The notes: generated by a model not told the origin, from the sequence alone. 64,000 bases of DNA from Nonomuraea soli (GCF_013761175.1 NZ_JACDUR010000007.1:124001-188000); one strand, 5' to 3'. Positions 8,406-18,163 are shown, counted from the stretch's first letter. Translations and numbers: made by a program.

Positions 8406-9684
8406 CCACGGACTGGGGTGCCTTCAGGCGGCGCACGCCGGGCGCGAGCGCCGCGATCACCGAGACGCCCACCACGATCACCGCGCACCCGATCAGCGCA
8501 GGTTTGGGCCCGATCGCCCCGGCGACGGGCCCTGCCAGCATCAGGCCGATCGGGCCGAACATCAGCGAGCCCAGCGCGTCGTAGGAGCTCACCCGCGACA
8601 GCGCCTCGGCCGGGATTTCGCGCTGCATGGTGGTCTGCCAGAGCACGCCGAAGACGTCGAAGCAGATGCCGAGCACGACGGCGGCGGCCACCACGCTCCA
8701 CAACGGCGCGCTCAGGCCCAGCAGGAGGTAGGGCAGGGCGGTCGGGATGGTGAGCAGCGTGGCGACGAAGATCGGGCGCCGGGGCCGCAGCCGCAGCGCG
8801 ACGGCGACGCCGACGATGGTGCCGACCGCCTCGCCGGTGAGCACGGCGGTCCACGCGGGCGCGCCGCCCAGCTCCTGCTCGGCCAGCGTCGGCCCGAGCA
8901 CACCGTGGGCCGCCTGCATGGCCATCAGCATGATGGCGAACTGGGCGACGACCACCCACAACCACTGGCGCGAGGCGAACTCCCGCCAGCCTTCGCGCAG
9001 GTCCTTGATGACGGAGTGGCTCTTGGAGGACTTCTGGACGGGGGTCAGGCGCAGCAGCGAGATGCACACCCCGGCGACGGCGAACAGCAGGCCGCTGGTC
9101 GCCAGGGCCCAGGCGCCGCCGACCAGCGTCACGGTCGCGCCGCCCAGCACCGCTCCGGCGATGCGTGAGGAGTTGGCGCCCAGCCCCAGCAGGGCGTTGC
9201 CCGCCTGCAGCCGGTCGGGCGGCACCACCTCGGGGATGATGCCCTGGAGCGCGGGGAAGAGCAGCGCGATGGCGATGCCGCTGATGGCGGCCGCGGTCGC
9301 GAGGGCGGGTAGTGGGGTCCAGCCCGTGAACAGCATCGCGGCCAGGGCGAAGAAGGCCAGCGCATTGGTCCACTCGCCGATCATCATCACCCTGTGGCGC
9401 GGGAACCGGTCGGCGATGACGCCTCCGACCAGCATGAACAGCACCATCGGCAGCGCCTCGGCGGTCAGCACCACCGACAGGGTCGTGCTGGTGGCGCCAG
9501 GAAGCCTGAGGATGCCGAAGGCCAGCGCGACCGGTGCGAAGGAGCTGCCCAGCATGGAGATGGTCCGCGCGGTCAGGAGCAGTGCGAAGCGGCGATCTCG
9601 GAGAAGGTGGAGGTCCTGCCGGTAGCTGTGCACAGCAGCCATTGTGTCCTTGGCCACTGACACTTCCGGACTTCGGGTTGTCAT
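8395..9684 (-). CDS. MFS exporter, EntS/MFS_3 type
   Basis: A 429-residue membrane protein with about 12 transmembrane helices and an MFS loop motif (GGVIADRFPRHRVM) between helices 2 and 3; the sequence resembles the enterobactin/macrolide exporter branch (MFS_3). It is probably a proton-driven drug or metabolite exporter. The first 14 residues precede an alternative ATG (MAAVHSYRQ), so the true start may be slightly later. It converges with the PhzS-like gene and diverges from the fatty acyl-AMP ligase operon. Confidence 0.85.
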   Translation of the reverse strand: MTTRSPEVSVAKDTMAAVHSYRQDLHLLRDRRFALLLTARTISMLGSSFAPVALAFGILRLPGATSTTLSVVLTAEALPMVLFMLVGGVIADRFPRHRVMMIGEWTNALAFFALAAMLFTGWTPLPALATAAAISGIAIALLFPALQGIIPEVVPPDRLQAGNALLGLGANSSRIAGAVLGGATVTLVGGAWALATSGLLFAVAGVCISLLRLTPVQKSSKSHSVIKDLREGWREFASRQWLWVVVAQFAIMLMAMQAAHGVLGPTLAEQELGGAPAWTAVLTGEAVGTIVGVAVALRLRPRRPIFVATLLTIPTALPYLLLGLSAPLWSVVAAAVVLGICFDVFGVLWQTTMQREIPAEALSRVSSYDALGSLMFGPIGLMLAGPVAGAIGPKPALIGCAVIVVGVSVIAALAPGVRRLKAPQSVATP

Positions 9685-9782
9685 CCTGTTAACAAGAGCG
9701 GTTCTGGAATGTGCGGGCGTTTGGCAAGACTCGCGAAGACTTCTCCCGTAATTTGCTGTATCCGCCGTTGGGAGGGGTTTCG

Positions 9783-11408
9783 ATGCTTCTTGCCCGCGTA
9801 GCGCAGTGGGCTCGGGAGATCCCGGACGCTCCCGCCTACACCTTCGTGGACCACCTCGGCGACGGCGCCCGGCACACCCTCACCTGGCGGCAGGCCGACC
9901 TCAAGGCGCGGGCCCTGGCCGTACGGCTCGGCGAGGTGGCCGGGCCGGGCGACCGGGTGGCGCTGCTCCTGCCGCAGGGGCTGTCGTACGTGGTGGCGAT
10001 GCTCGGCACGCTCTACGCGGGGCTCGTCGCGGTGCCGCTGTTCTCGCCCGACCTGCCGGGGCACGCCTCGCGGCTGGACCACGCCTTCGCCGACGCCGCC
10101 CCCTCGGTGGTGCTCACGACACGTGCCACGCTGCCGCTGGTCACCGAGTTCGGGGAATCGGTGGTGCTCGTCGACACCGTCTCCGACCTGCTCGCCGACG
10201 AGTTCGCCGGGCTGCCCGACCTCGACCAGGACGACCTGGCCTACTTGCAGTACACCTCAGGCTCCACCAGGGCGCCGGCCGGCGTCGAGATCACCCACGG
10301 CAACGTCTCCGCCAACGCCGCCCAGCTCTACTCCGCCTTCCGCGGGACGCCGCGCACCTCCACGGCCGCGCTCTGGTTGCCCCTCTTCCACGACATGGGC
10401 CTCATCGCGACGATCATGGCGCCGATCGTCGGCGGCAACCACGTGGCCTTCATGGACCCGGTGGCCTTCGTCATGAAGCCGTCGCGCTGGTTCGAGCTGC
10501 TCGCCTCCTTCGACGACGTCTTCACCGGCGGGCCCAACTTCGCCTATGAGTACTGCCTGGCCCGCTGCACCGACGACGAGCTGGCCGGGCTGGACCTGTC
10601 GGGCGTGCAGGTCATGCTCAACGGCGCCGAGCCCGTGCGCCCGGCGACCGTCGAGCGCTTCAACGCCCGCTTCGCCCCGTACGGCCTGCGCCCCGAGGCC
10701 CACACCCCCGCCTACGGCCTGGCCGAGGCCACCGTCTTCGTCACCGCCACCGGACGCGACGAGCCCGCCCGCTTCACCCGCTTCTGCCGCGACTCGCTCA
10801 ACGCCGGGCGTGCCGTACCCCACACGGGCGACGGGCCCTCCAGCACGCTCGTCTCCTGCGGCAGGCCGTACGGGCAGGAGATCAAGATCGCCGCGGACGG
10901 CGGCCACGTCGGTGAGATCTGGGTGAAGGGCCCCAACGTCGCCCGCGCCTACTGGCAGGACCCGGAGCGCACGGCGGAGGTCTTCACCGGCGACGGCTGG
11001 CTGCGCACCGGCGACCTCGGCGTGATCCACGACGGCGAGCTCTACGTGACGGGCAGGGTCAAGGACCTGGTGATCGTGGACGGCCGCAACCACTATCCAC
11101 AGGACATCGAGACGACGATCCAGGAGGCCGACGAGTCGATAAGAAGGGACCATGTCGCAGCCTTCGCCGTGCAGGGCGACGAGACCGAGCGCCTCGTCGT
11201 CGTGGCGGAGCGCTCCCGACGCGGCGCCGGCGTCCCGGCCGAGGAGATCGCGGGCAGGGTCAGGGCGGCCGTCGCGGGCGGACACAACCTGGCCGTCCAT
11301 GACTTCGTCCTGGTCGAGGCGGGTGAGGTGCCACGCACCTCCAGCGGGAAGATCGCCAGACGAGCCTGCCGGGAGGCCTACCTGGCAGGGGCGCTCTCAG
11401 GTGTTTGA
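9783..11408 (+). CDS. fatty acyl-AMP ligase, FadD32-like
   Basis: A 541-residue adenylate-forming enzyme that should activate a fatty acid as acyl-AMP and load it on a carrier protein. The core motif at residues 154-168 reads YLQYTSGSTRAPAGV; the TRxPAGV variant is what I recall from mycobacterial FadD32 in place of the usual PKGV. PAYGLAEAT, NGAEPVRP, RTGDLG and GRVKDLVIVDGRNHYPQDIE follow, with the last typical of FAALs. The C-terminal Lys is in TSSGKIARRA. The ATG at 9783 follows GGGAGGGG. It leads an operon with an MMPL transporter, whose GTG overlaps the stop by 8 bases. Confidence 0.9.
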   Translation: MLLARVAQWAREIPDAPAYTFVDHLGDGARHTLTWRQADLKARALAVRLGEVAGPGDRVALLLPQGLSYVVAMLGTLYAGLVAVPLFSPDLPGHASRLDHAFADAAPSVVLTTRATLPLVTEFGESVVLVDTVSDLLADEFAGLPDLDQDDLAYLQYTSGSTRAPAGVEITHGNVSANAAQLYSAFRGTPRTSTAALWLPLFHDMGLIATIMAPIVGGNHVAFMDPVAFVMKPSRWFELLASFDDVFTGGPNFAYEYCLARCTDDELAGLDLSGVQVMLNGAEPVRPATVERFNARFAPYGLRPEAHTPAYGLAEATVFVTATGRDEPARFTRFCRDSLNAGRAVPHTGDGPSSTLVSCGRPYGQEIKIAADGGHVGEIWVKGPNVARAYWQDPERTAEVFTGDGWLRTGDLGVIHDGELYVTGRVKDLVIVDGRNHYPQDIETTIQEADESIRRDHVAAFAVQGDETERLVVVAERSRRGAGVPAEEIAGRVRAAVAGGHNLAVHDFVLVEAGEVPRTSSGKIARRACREAYLAGALSGV

Positions 11409-13749
11409 GGCGCTCGGCCGGATCGTCTACCGGGGCAGATGGACACTGCTGACCCTCAGCGCGGTGGTGGCGATCCTGGTCGCGCCGTTCGGCCTGGAGC
11501 TGTTCGGCCGCATGGCCGACGGCGGCTTCGAGGACCCAGGAGCGCAGTCCACGACGGCCGCCGAATGGAGCGACGACTGGTACGGCGGCAGCACGCCCGA
11601 CGTCGTGGTGCTCTACCGCCACACCACGGTCGAGGTCGGCGACGACAGATACAGAAACGCCGTCCACGACTCGCTCAAGGCCCTGCCGGGCGAACACGTC
11701 GAACGCATCGTCACCTACTGGACGAGCGGCGAGGCCACGCTCGTCTCGAAGGACGAACGCTCCACCTACGCGGTGATCACCCTCAAGGGCGGCGACCAGA
11801 CCAAGCAGAACGGCTACGCCGCGATCAAGGACCGGCTGGCCGTCCAGAACCTCCAGGTGACGGTCGGCGGCACCGTCCCGCTGCTCAAGGCGCTCAACGA
11901 CCAGACCGCCGCCGACCTGCTGCGGGCCGAGGCCATCTCGATGCCGGTCGTCCTGGTCCTGCTGGTGATCGTCTTCGGCAGCCTCGTCGCCGCCGGGCTG
12001 CCGCTGGTCGTCGGCCTGCTGTCCGTCCTGGGCGCGCTGGTGCTGCTGCGCCTGCTCACCGAGGTCACCGAGGTGTCGGTGTTCTCGCTCAACGTGGTCA
12101 CCATGCTCGGCCTCGGCCTGGCGATCGACTACTCGCTGTTCGTGCTGGCCGCCTTCCGCGAGGAGATCAGGCGCGGCGTCACGGTGGAGGAGGCGGTGGT
12201 CACGACCATGGCCACCGCCGGCCGTACGGTGGCCTTCTCCGGTCTGACCGTGGCCACGGCCCTGCTCGGACTGCTGCTGTTCCCGCAGATGTTCCTGCGC
12301 TCGATCGGCATGGGCGCCGCGGCCGTGGTGGTGGTCGCCATGCTGGCCGCGCTCGTGGTGCTGCCGGCGCTGCTGGCGGTCCTGGGCAGGCGGGTCGACG
12401 CCCTGCGCGTGCTGCCCGACTTCGGCCTCACCGGCGGGTTCTGGCACCGCGTCGCCTCCAGCGTGATGCGGCGCCCGGTGCTGTACCTTCTCGCGGTGGG
12501 CGCGGTGCTCGTCTCGCTGGCCCTGCCGTTCCTGCGCGTGGAGTTCGGCAACGTCGACCACCGCGTGCTGCCCGCCTCGGTCGAGAGCCGCCAGGTGGCC
12601 GAGGCCATCGACCGCGACTTCGCCACGAACTCCATGGCGGCCATCGACGTGCACGTCCTGGTCGAGCGAGAGTTCGCCGCCGAGCCGCGCTCCGGGCCCT
12701 GGCACACCGAGCTCGTCACCCCCGTCGTCCCGGTCGACGTCAAGCCGTTCGTCACCCGCCTGGAGGACCTCGACGGGGTCACCGGCGTCGACTACACGGG
12801 CTTCTCCCAGGACAACGGCGCCGTACGGCTCGCGGTCCGCTACTCCTGGGACCCGCTCGACGAACGCACCCGGAAGCTCGTCTCCCTGATCCGCTCGATG
12901 GAGCCGGAGCCGAACATGCGCTCGGTGGTGGTCGGCGGCTCGACCGCCGCGCAGATGGACCTGATCGACAGCCTCGGCTCCCGGCTGCCCTGGATGCTGC
13001 TGTTCGTCGGCGGCGTCACCTTCCTGCTGCTCTTCGCCGCCTTCGGCTCCCTGCTCCTGCCGCTGAAGGCCCTGATCATGAACGTGCTGTCGATCGGCGC
13101 CTCCTTCGGCGTGATCGTCTGGGCGTTCCAGGACGGCGCCCTCGCCTCCGTGCTGGGCTTCACCGTGACCGGCTCCATCGAGGCCACCGTCACCGTGCTG
13201 ATCCTGGCCGTGGTCTTCGGCCTGTCGATGGACTACGAGCTCTTCCTGCTGTCGAGAGTGCGGCTGGAATGGCTGCGCACCGGCGACAACACCGCTGCGG
13301 TGGCCGCGGGCCTGCAGAAGACCGGCGGGATCATCACCAGCGCGGCGCTGCTGCTCCTGGTGGTGATCGGGGCCTTCTCCACGGCGGGCATCACCATCGT
13401 CAAGCTGCTCGGCGTGGGCATGTTCGTGGCCATCGTGGTCGACGCCACCCTGGTCAGGGCGCTGCTGGTGCCGGCGACCATGCGGCTCATGGGCGGCGCG
13501 AACTGGTGGCTGCCCGGCTGGTTGCGCGGCTTCCACCGCAGGATCGAGATCAGGGAGCACGAGCCGCCCGCACCACCCGCACCACCCGCGCCCGCGTTGC
13601 CTCCTGGGCTTGTCTTCGGCGCCGACACCGATCCGCACCCCGTGGGGCGCCAGGAGGAGCGGCCGGACGGCTGGGTGAGGGTGACCGCATCAAGGCCCAG
13701 GGTGGTCAGGCCCGAAGGCGAGGGCTGGACCTGGGCGGAGACCGACTGA
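11401..13749 (+). CDS. MMPL-family (RND) lipid transporter
   Basis: A 782-residue RND transporter with two MMPL halves, each with one large extracytoplasmic domain and about six helices. The Asp-Tyr proton-relay pairs described for MmpL3 are kept in both halves: Asp243-Tyr244 (GLAIDYSLF) and Asp611-Tyr612 (LSMDYELF). The C-terminal tail is cytoplasmic and Pro-rich. The GTG start at 11401 lies inside the end of the acyl-AMP ligase gene. Family members flip or export lipids such as trehalose monomycolate. The gene order FAAL-MMPL supports export of the lipid made with that ligase (inference). Confidence 0.9.
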   Translation: MFEALGRIVYRGRWTLLTLSAVVAILVAPFGLELFGRMADGGFEDPGAQSTTAAEWSDDWYGGSTPDVVVLYRHTTVEVGDDRYRNAVHDSLKALPGEHVERIVTYWTSGEATLVSKDERSTYAVITLKGGDQTKQNGYAAIKDRLAVQNLQVTVGGTVPLLKALNDQTAADLLRAEAISMPVVLVLLVIVFGSLVAAGLPLVVGLLSVLGALVLLRLLTEVTEVSVFSLNVVTMLGLGLAIDYSLFVLAAFREEIRRGVTVEEAVVTTMATAGRTVAFSGLTVATALLGLLLFPQMFLRSIGMGAAAVVVVAMLAALVVLPALLAVLGRRVDALRVLPDFGLTGGFWHRVASSVMRRPVLYLLAVGAVLVSLALPFLRVEFGNVDHRVLPASVESRQVAEAIDRDFATNSMAAIDVHVLVEREFAAEPRSGPWHTELVTPVVPVDVKPFVTRLEDLDGVTGVDYTGFSQDNGAVRLAVRYSWDPLDERTRKLVSLIRSMEPEPNMRSVVVGGSTAAQMDLIDSLGSRLPWMLLFVGGVTFLLLFAAFGSLLLPLKALIMNVLSIGASFGVIVWAFQDGALASVLGFTVTGSIEATVTVLILAVVFGLSMDYELFLLSRVRLEWLRTGDNTAAVAAGLQKTGGIITSAALLLLVVIGAFSTAGITIVKLLGVGMFVAIVVDATLVRALLVPATMRLMGGANWWLPGWLRGFHRRIEIREHEPPAPPAPPAPALPPGLVFGADTDPHPVGRQEERPDGWVRVTASRPRVVRPEGEGWTWAETD

Positions 13750-15188
13750 TGGCCGTCGCGATCGTCCGCGGCCGTACGACCGGCTGGCCGCTCCACCTCG
13801 TCGTGGGGCTCGCGGGATTCGTCACCACCCTCGACAACACCGTGGTGACCGTCGCCCTGCCCAGCATCCAGCAGGACCTGGCGGCCAGGCTGCCCGCACT
13901 GGAGTGGGTGGCGACGGGCTACATCATGACCTTCGCCGGGCTGATGCTCGCCGGCGGCCGGGTGGCCGATATGCACGGGAACCGGCGGGCGATGATCTCC
14001 GGCCTGGCGCTCTTCACCGCCGCCTCCCTCGCCGCGGGCCTGGCCACCGACATCGCGGCCCTGATCGCCGCCCGCCTGGCGCAGGGCGTGGGGGCGGCGC
14101 TGACCTTGCCGGCCACGCTCGCGGTCCTGGCCGGTCAGGACGAACGGCGCCGCTCCCAGGGGGTGGCCGTCTGGATGGCGGCGGGCGCGGGAGCACTCGC
14201 CCTGGGCCCGGTGGTGGGCGGCTACCTGAGCCAGCACGCGCACTGGAGCTGGGTGTTCCTGATCAACGTGCCGATCGGGCTGGTGACGATCGGCCTGGCC
14301 CTGGTCGCGGTGCCCGGCCGGGACGGCGTCCGGGACGGACCGGACGGTGGCCAGGGCCGGGGCAGCGGTCGGGACGACGGTCGGGGCGGTGGTCAGGGCA
14401 GCGGTCGGGGCGGCGGGGCCGCGGGGGCACGGCTGGACCTGCGCGGACTGGCGAGCTCGGCCGTGGTGCTCGCGGCGGGCACCTTCGCGCTCATCCACGG
14501 TCCGCAGTACGGCTGGACGTCGCCCGTCATCGTGGCCACCGCCGCGGCGGCCGCGGTCGCCGCGGTCGCCTTCGTGGCCGTGGAGCGCCGGGCCGCCGAC
14601 CCGATGGTGGATCCGGCGCTGTTCAGGAACAAGGTGTTCACCGGCGGAGTGCTCGCGCAGGTGTTGTGGGGGCTGGGCGTCAACGGGGTGTTCTTCTTCA
14701 CCGCGATCTTCCTCCAGGGCGTGCTCGGCTTCACCCCGACGGCGGCGGGCGTGGCCTTCGTGCCGCTGGCGCTGCTGGTGGTGCTGGTCACGCCCCTGGC
14801 CCCGGTGGTGGAACGCCGGCTCGGCCCCGGGCACACGGTGGCGCTCGGCCTGGTCATGGTGGCGGCCGGCATGGCGATGGTCGCCTTCCTGAGGCCGGGC
14901 GACGGCTGGGCGCAACTGCTGCCCGCGGTCTGCCTGATCGGCGCGGGCTCGGCGCTGACGATGCCGCTCGGTTCCGCCGTGCTCGGCGCCGCGCCGGAGG
15001 GGCGGGGCGGGATCGCGGGCGGGGTGTTCACGGTCAGCAGGGAGATCTCCGGCCTGTTCGGCATCGCCCTGATCGGCGTGATCGTGCACGAGGCGGGCAC
15101 CTTCTCGTACGGCTACGCGCTGGGCCTGCTGGCCGCCGCGCTGCTGGTGGTGGTCGGGGCGCTGATCAGCCTGGCGACGCTGCCATGA
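13749..15188 (+). CDS. MFS exporter, DHA2 (14-TM) family
   Basis: A 479-residue transporter with the DHA2 hallmarks: LDNTVVTVALPSIQ in helix 1, GGRVADMHGNRRAM loop, ALTLPATLAVL and a motif-C-like GPVVGGYLSQ. Its start overlaps the MMPL stop (TGATG). A low-complexity Gly/Arg/Asp insert (about residues 191-226) lies in the central cytoplasmic loop and comes from short imperfect GGTCGGG-type repeats. Probably exports a hydrophobic product of the same operon, or gives resistance. Confidence 0.87.
   Translation: MAVAIVRGRTTGWPLHLVVGLAGFVTTLDNTVVTVALPSIQQDLAARLPALEWVATGYIMTFAGLMLAGGRVADMHGNRRAMISGLALFTAASLAAGLATDIAALIAARLAQGVGAALTLPATLAVLAGQDERRRSQGVAVWMAAGAGALALGPVVGGYLSQHAHWSWVFLINVPIGLVTIGLALVAVPGRDGVRDGPDGGQGRGSGRDDGRGGGQGSGRGGGAAGARLDLRGLASSAVVLAAGTFALIHGPQYGWTSPVIVATAAAAAVAAVAFVAVERRAADPMVDPALFRNKVFTGGVLAQVLWGLGVNGVFFFTAIFLQGVLGFTPTAAGVAFVPLALLVVLVTPLAPVVERRLGPGHTVALGLVMVAAGMAMVAFLRPGDGWAQLLPAVCLIGAGSALTMPLGSAVLGAAPEGRGGIAGGVFTVSREISGLFGIALIGVIVHEAGTFSYGYALGLLAAALLVVVGALISLATLP
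14320..14421 (+). repeat. low-complexity G/C repeat encoding the Gly-rich loop of the DHA2 exporter
   Basis: Imperfect units built from GGTCGGG, GGCAGC and GGACGG code for an R/D/G/Q-rich loop between transmembrane halves. Such repeats change length easily; the reading frame is intact. Confidence 0.5.
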
Positions 15189-16387
15189 GGATCGCGGTCC
15201 TGGCGCTCGGGTCGCGCGGCGACACCCAGCCCTGCGTGGCGCTCGGACAGGAGCTGGCGGGCAGGGGCCACGAGGTCACCGTGGTCGCGTCGCACCGCTA
15301 CGCGCCCCTGGTGACGAGCCCGCTCACGATGGCGCCGCTCTCCGTCGACCCCGCGGCGATCGTGGAGAGCGAGGAGGGCAGGGCGTGGCTGCGCAGCGGC
15401 CCGCTCGGATTCGTCAGGGGATTGCGCACAGTGGTGGAACCGCTGGCGGAGAAGCTCGTGCTGGAGGTCGACGCCGCGTGCAAGGGGGCCGAGTTGGTGC
15501 TGGCCCCGGCTCTGGGGGCCTTCGGCAGGCACCTGTCGGAGAGGTACGGCATGCGGCACGTGCTGCTGCACTTCCAGCCGAGCGAGCCGACCCGGTGCTT
15601 CCCGAACCCGCTCATCCCCGTCAGGACGCTCGGCGCGACGGCGAACCGGGCCAGCTACCTCCTGCTGGAGCGGCTGGCGTGGGCGGTGCTCGGGCGCCTG
15701 GCCGACCGGCTGCGGGCGGGCGTGCTCGGGCTGCCCGCGCTGAAGGGCGATCCGTTCACGCTGGACCGGGCGGAACGTGTGCCGGTGTTGTGCGGGGTCA
15801 GCCCGCTCGTGGTGCCGAGGCCTCCCGACTGGCCCGGACACGTCCACCTGACCGGCTACTGGCGATTGGCGGGAGGCGGACTCCCAGGAGACTTGGAGGA
15901 TTTCCTTCAGGCGGGCCCGCCTCCGGTCTACGTGGGTTTCGGCAGCATGGCGGTCACTCCTCGGCTGGGCGAACAGGTGGTGGAGGCGCTGAGGCTGGCG
16001 AAGGTCAGGGCGGTGGTCCAGGGACTGGAGGTGCGGCACTCCGACGACCTGGTGATCGTCGGAGAAGTGCCGCATGATCAGCTGTTTTCCCGGATGGCGG
16101 CGGTCGTGCACCATGGCGGGGCGGGCACGACGGGCACCGCTCTGACGGCGGGGGTGCCGAGCGTGGTCTGCCCGTTCTTCGCCGATCAGCCCTTCTGGGG
16201 GAGGAGAGTCAGGGAGCTCGGCGCGGGGCCGGAGCCGCTGCCGGTGAGGGGGCTCCGGGCGGGGGCGCTAGCTGGGCGTTTGCAGCATGCCGTACAGAAA
16301 TGTCGTGAAAAATCAGCTCAACTGGGTAGACGACTGGCTGTCGAGAATGGCGTGAAGAACGCGGCTGATCTCATTGAACAGCGATGA
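15185..16387 (+). CDS. glycosyltransferase, GT1 (MGT/sterol-glucosyltransferase-like)
   Basis: A 400-residue GT-B enzyme. The N-terminal ALGSRGDTQPCVALGQEL loop is typical of UDP-sugar:sterol/lipid and glycopeptide glucosyltransferases; the C-terminal half has VYVGFGSM and the nucleotide-sugar motif HHGGAGTTGTALTAGVP followed by PFFADQPFWG. The ATG overlaps the exporter stop (ATGA). As last gene of the FAAL-MMPL-MFS operon it may glycosylate the lipid product. A macrolide-type acceptor is an alternative. Confidence 0.88.
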   Translation: MRIAVLALGSRGDTQPCVALGQELAGRGHEVTVVASHRYAPLVTSPLTMAPLSVDPAAIVESEEGRAWLRSGPLGFVRGLRTVVEPLAEKLVLEVDAACKGAELVLAPALGAFGRHLSERYGMRHVLLHFQPSEPTRCFPNPLIPVRTLGATANRASYLLLERLAWAVLGRLADRLRAGVLGLPALKGDPFTLDRAERVPVLCGVSPLVVPRPPDWPGHVHLTGYWRLAGGGLPGDLEDFLQAGPPPVYVGFGSMAVTPRLGEQVVEALRLAKVRAVVQGLEVRHSDDLVIVGEVPHDQLFSRMAAVVHHGGAGTTGTALTAGVPSVVCPFFADQPFWGRRVRELGAGPEPLPVRGLRAGALAGRLQHAVQKCREKSAQLGRRLAVENGVKNAADLIEQR

Positions 16388-16439
16388 TCGTCCAGATAGT
16401 GTGCAACATGCCCCAAGTGTCCCCCCAGGAGCATGCGTG

Positions 16440-17702
16440 ATGACCAAGCGGAAGATCCTCACAGCCGGACTCGCCCTCGCACTGCTCGGCATCGTCGCCC
16501 CCACCTCGGCGCAGGCCCAGCCCGCTCGCCCCTGTGAGCTCCCGCCAGGGACCCCGTCGTACGTCGTGTGCACGTGGCTGGCCACCCCCGAGGAGGCCGC
16601 CGAGATCGCCAAGTTCTGGCTGGGCAACGACGGTCAGAACCTGGTCGACGCCAGCCCGTACCCTGGTGTGACCGTCGACTGCGGTCCCGACTGCGCCCCG
16701 GGCGCGGAAGGCGACGGTCAGCCGCACGACGACGGCGACCCCGACGTGCCGCCCGGTGAGGTCGACGACCCGCCGAAGTGCGCCGACGGCACCTCGGGCA
16801 GCTGCGCGATCGACCCGGCGGCCATCGCCAAGGCGGCGGCCTCCGCCCAGGGCCAGACGATCAAGTCGATCGCCGAACACGGCATGCGTGTCTGGATCGA
16901 CACCGAACTCGCCGACGACTGGAAGGCGGGCAAGCTCGCCGAGGCGGTCCAGCGGGTCGGCGCCCTGGCCGCCCAGCCCGGCGTCGTGGGCATCCGCTTC
17001 ACCTCGCAGCTCGGCTACAACCAGAACCTCGCGACCACCGAGGAGATCGAGAAGTTCGTCGGCGAGACCTCGGCCGCGCTGCGTGCCGCGCTGCCCGGCA
17101 AGAAGCTCGCCGCGCACACGGTCCTGCCCGTGCTGGGCTGCGGCGGCAGCGACGTCTGCAAGACCGAGCTGACCGAGAAGTACCCCCTGCTCAACCCCGA
17201 CACCTTCGGCGCCTTCCTGTCGCGCGGCCAGATCGACCAGCTCGGCCTCGACAACGGTCACCTGGCCACCGAGTACACCGCCTGGAACATCGAGGCGGCC
17301 GACGCCCAGCGCAACCAGTGGATCGAGGTGCGCGCCAGGGCCTGGGACTCCTACGGTCACATCGCCGCCGAGGACGCCGTGCTCACCGCGCCCGGTTCGT
17401 CGCAGCTCACCGAGGACCAGGCGACCAAGGCGATCACCGACAGGGTCGTCGCGCCGCTGCAGGCCGACGCGGCCGAGAGCGTCGTGTTGTGGACCCGCTG
17501 GCAGGCGGGCGACGGCACCGTCCACCGGGTGCTCGGCGAGAAGCTGGCCGACAACGCGACGTGGGGGCAGCTGCGCAAGCTCACCGCCGTCAAGCCCAGG
17601 CTGGCCACGATCTACGACCCGGCCACCCCCGAGGTCGACGCCGCGACCGACCTGAAGAAGCTGGCGGAGGTCTTCGGCCAGGTCTACCTGCGCTCCGAGT
17701 AG
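16440..17702 (+). CDS. secreted protein of unknown function
   Basis: A 420-residue exported protein: MTKRKILTAGLALALLGIVAPTSAQAQ is a signal peptide with an AQA-type cleavage site. Next come a Cys-rich, acidic Pro/Asp linker (residues about 70-130, Cys in VDCGPDC and DDPPKC) and a C-terminal domain with alternating helices and strands (GMRVWIDTEL, VVGIRFTSQLGYN, AAHTVLPVLGCGG) that may be TIM-barrel-like (inference). I do not recognise the family. ATG 16440 is 8 bases after AGGAG; GTG 16437 would also fit. It overlaps the convergent gene by 19 bases. Confidence 0.75.
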   Translation: MTKRKILTAGLALALLGIVAPTSAQAQPARPCELPPGTPSYVVCTWLATPEEAAEIAKFWLGNDGQNLVDASPYPGVTVDCGPDCAPGAEGDGQPHDDGDPDVPPGEVDDPPKCADGTSGSCAIDPAAIAKAAASAQGQTIKSIAEHGMRVWIDTELADDWKAGKLAEAVQRVGALAAQPGVVGIRFTSQLGYNQNLATTEEIEKFVGETSAALRAALPGKKLAAHTVLPVLGCGGSDVCKTELTEKYPLLNPDTFGAFLSRGQIDQLGLDNGHLATEYTAWNIEAADAQRNQWIEVRARAWDSYGHIAAEDAVLTAPGSSQLTEDQATKAITDRVVAPLQADAAESVVLWTRWQAGDGTVHRVLGEKLADNATWGQLRKLTAVKPRLATIYDPATPEVDAATDLKKLAEVFGQVYLRSE

Positions 17703-18157
17703 GCCTTCCAGATCCGGCTCAGCAGGTCGGATCCACGCACCAGCTGGATTCGCCACGGCTCCAGGCGCATCACGTGCAGCTTGGGGTCGTCGGGCGAACG
17801 CCAGAAGTTGCCGAGCGGATAGCCCGCACCCAGCGGGCTGGTCCGCTCGTACAGGCCCCACACGTGCGCCTTGGTCTCGCGGTCGTCGACCCATCCGGCG
17901 ACCGCGTCGATCGCCACCGAGTTCAGGCCACGTCCCAGGTAGGAGAAGTTGACGTGCGGGTTGCCCGCGATGTGGGCGGCCTTCACGGGGGTCCGATAGG
18001 TCGCCAGCCAACCCAGCGGCTCGCCCTCGACCGTCTCCCACACGGGGATCAGCACCCTGGTCCTGGGCCGTCCCTTGTTGTCGACGGTGACCATCGTCGC
18101 GTAGTTCGTGCGCCCCACGTAGGCGTTGAAGTCTTCCTCGATCTCACTGAAGTTCAT
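17684..18157 (-). CDS. pyridoxamine 5'-phosphate oxidase-like flavin split-barrel protein
   Basis: A 157-residue single-domain protein of the FMN/F420-binding split-barrel superfamily: YATMVTVDNKGRPRTRVLIPVW forms the first strands, followed by AAHIAGNPHVNFSYLG. Function is probably FMN- or F420-linked reduction or binding; the substrate is unknown. It is divergent from an HxlR regulator, and a perfect 9-bp inverted repeat lies between them, so it is probably that regulator's target. ATG 18157 follows AAGGAAC. Confidence 0.82.
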   Translation of the reverse strand: MNFSEIEEDFNAYVGRTNYATMVTVDNKGRPRTRVLIPVWETVEGEPLGWLATYRTPVKAAHIAGNPHVNFSYLGRGLNSVAIDAVAGWVDDRETKAHVWGLYERTSPLGAGYPLGNFWRSPDDPKLHVMRLEPWRIQLVRGSDLLSRIWKAYSERR

Positions 18158-18163
18158 TTTTGT

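Noticed and set aside
11260-13638. Long open frame on the minus strand, 792 codons, opposite the MMPL gene
   Set aside because: It is rich in Gly, Arg, Gln, His and Asp with no domain pattern, and it is explained by third-position GC bias of the real MMPL gene on the plus strand.
11439-15188. Possible 1249-residue fusion of a plus-strand frame with the DHA2 exporter
   Set aside because: The first two thirds is an off-frame reading of the MMPL gene; the exporter begins at ATG 13749, overlapping the MMPL stop.
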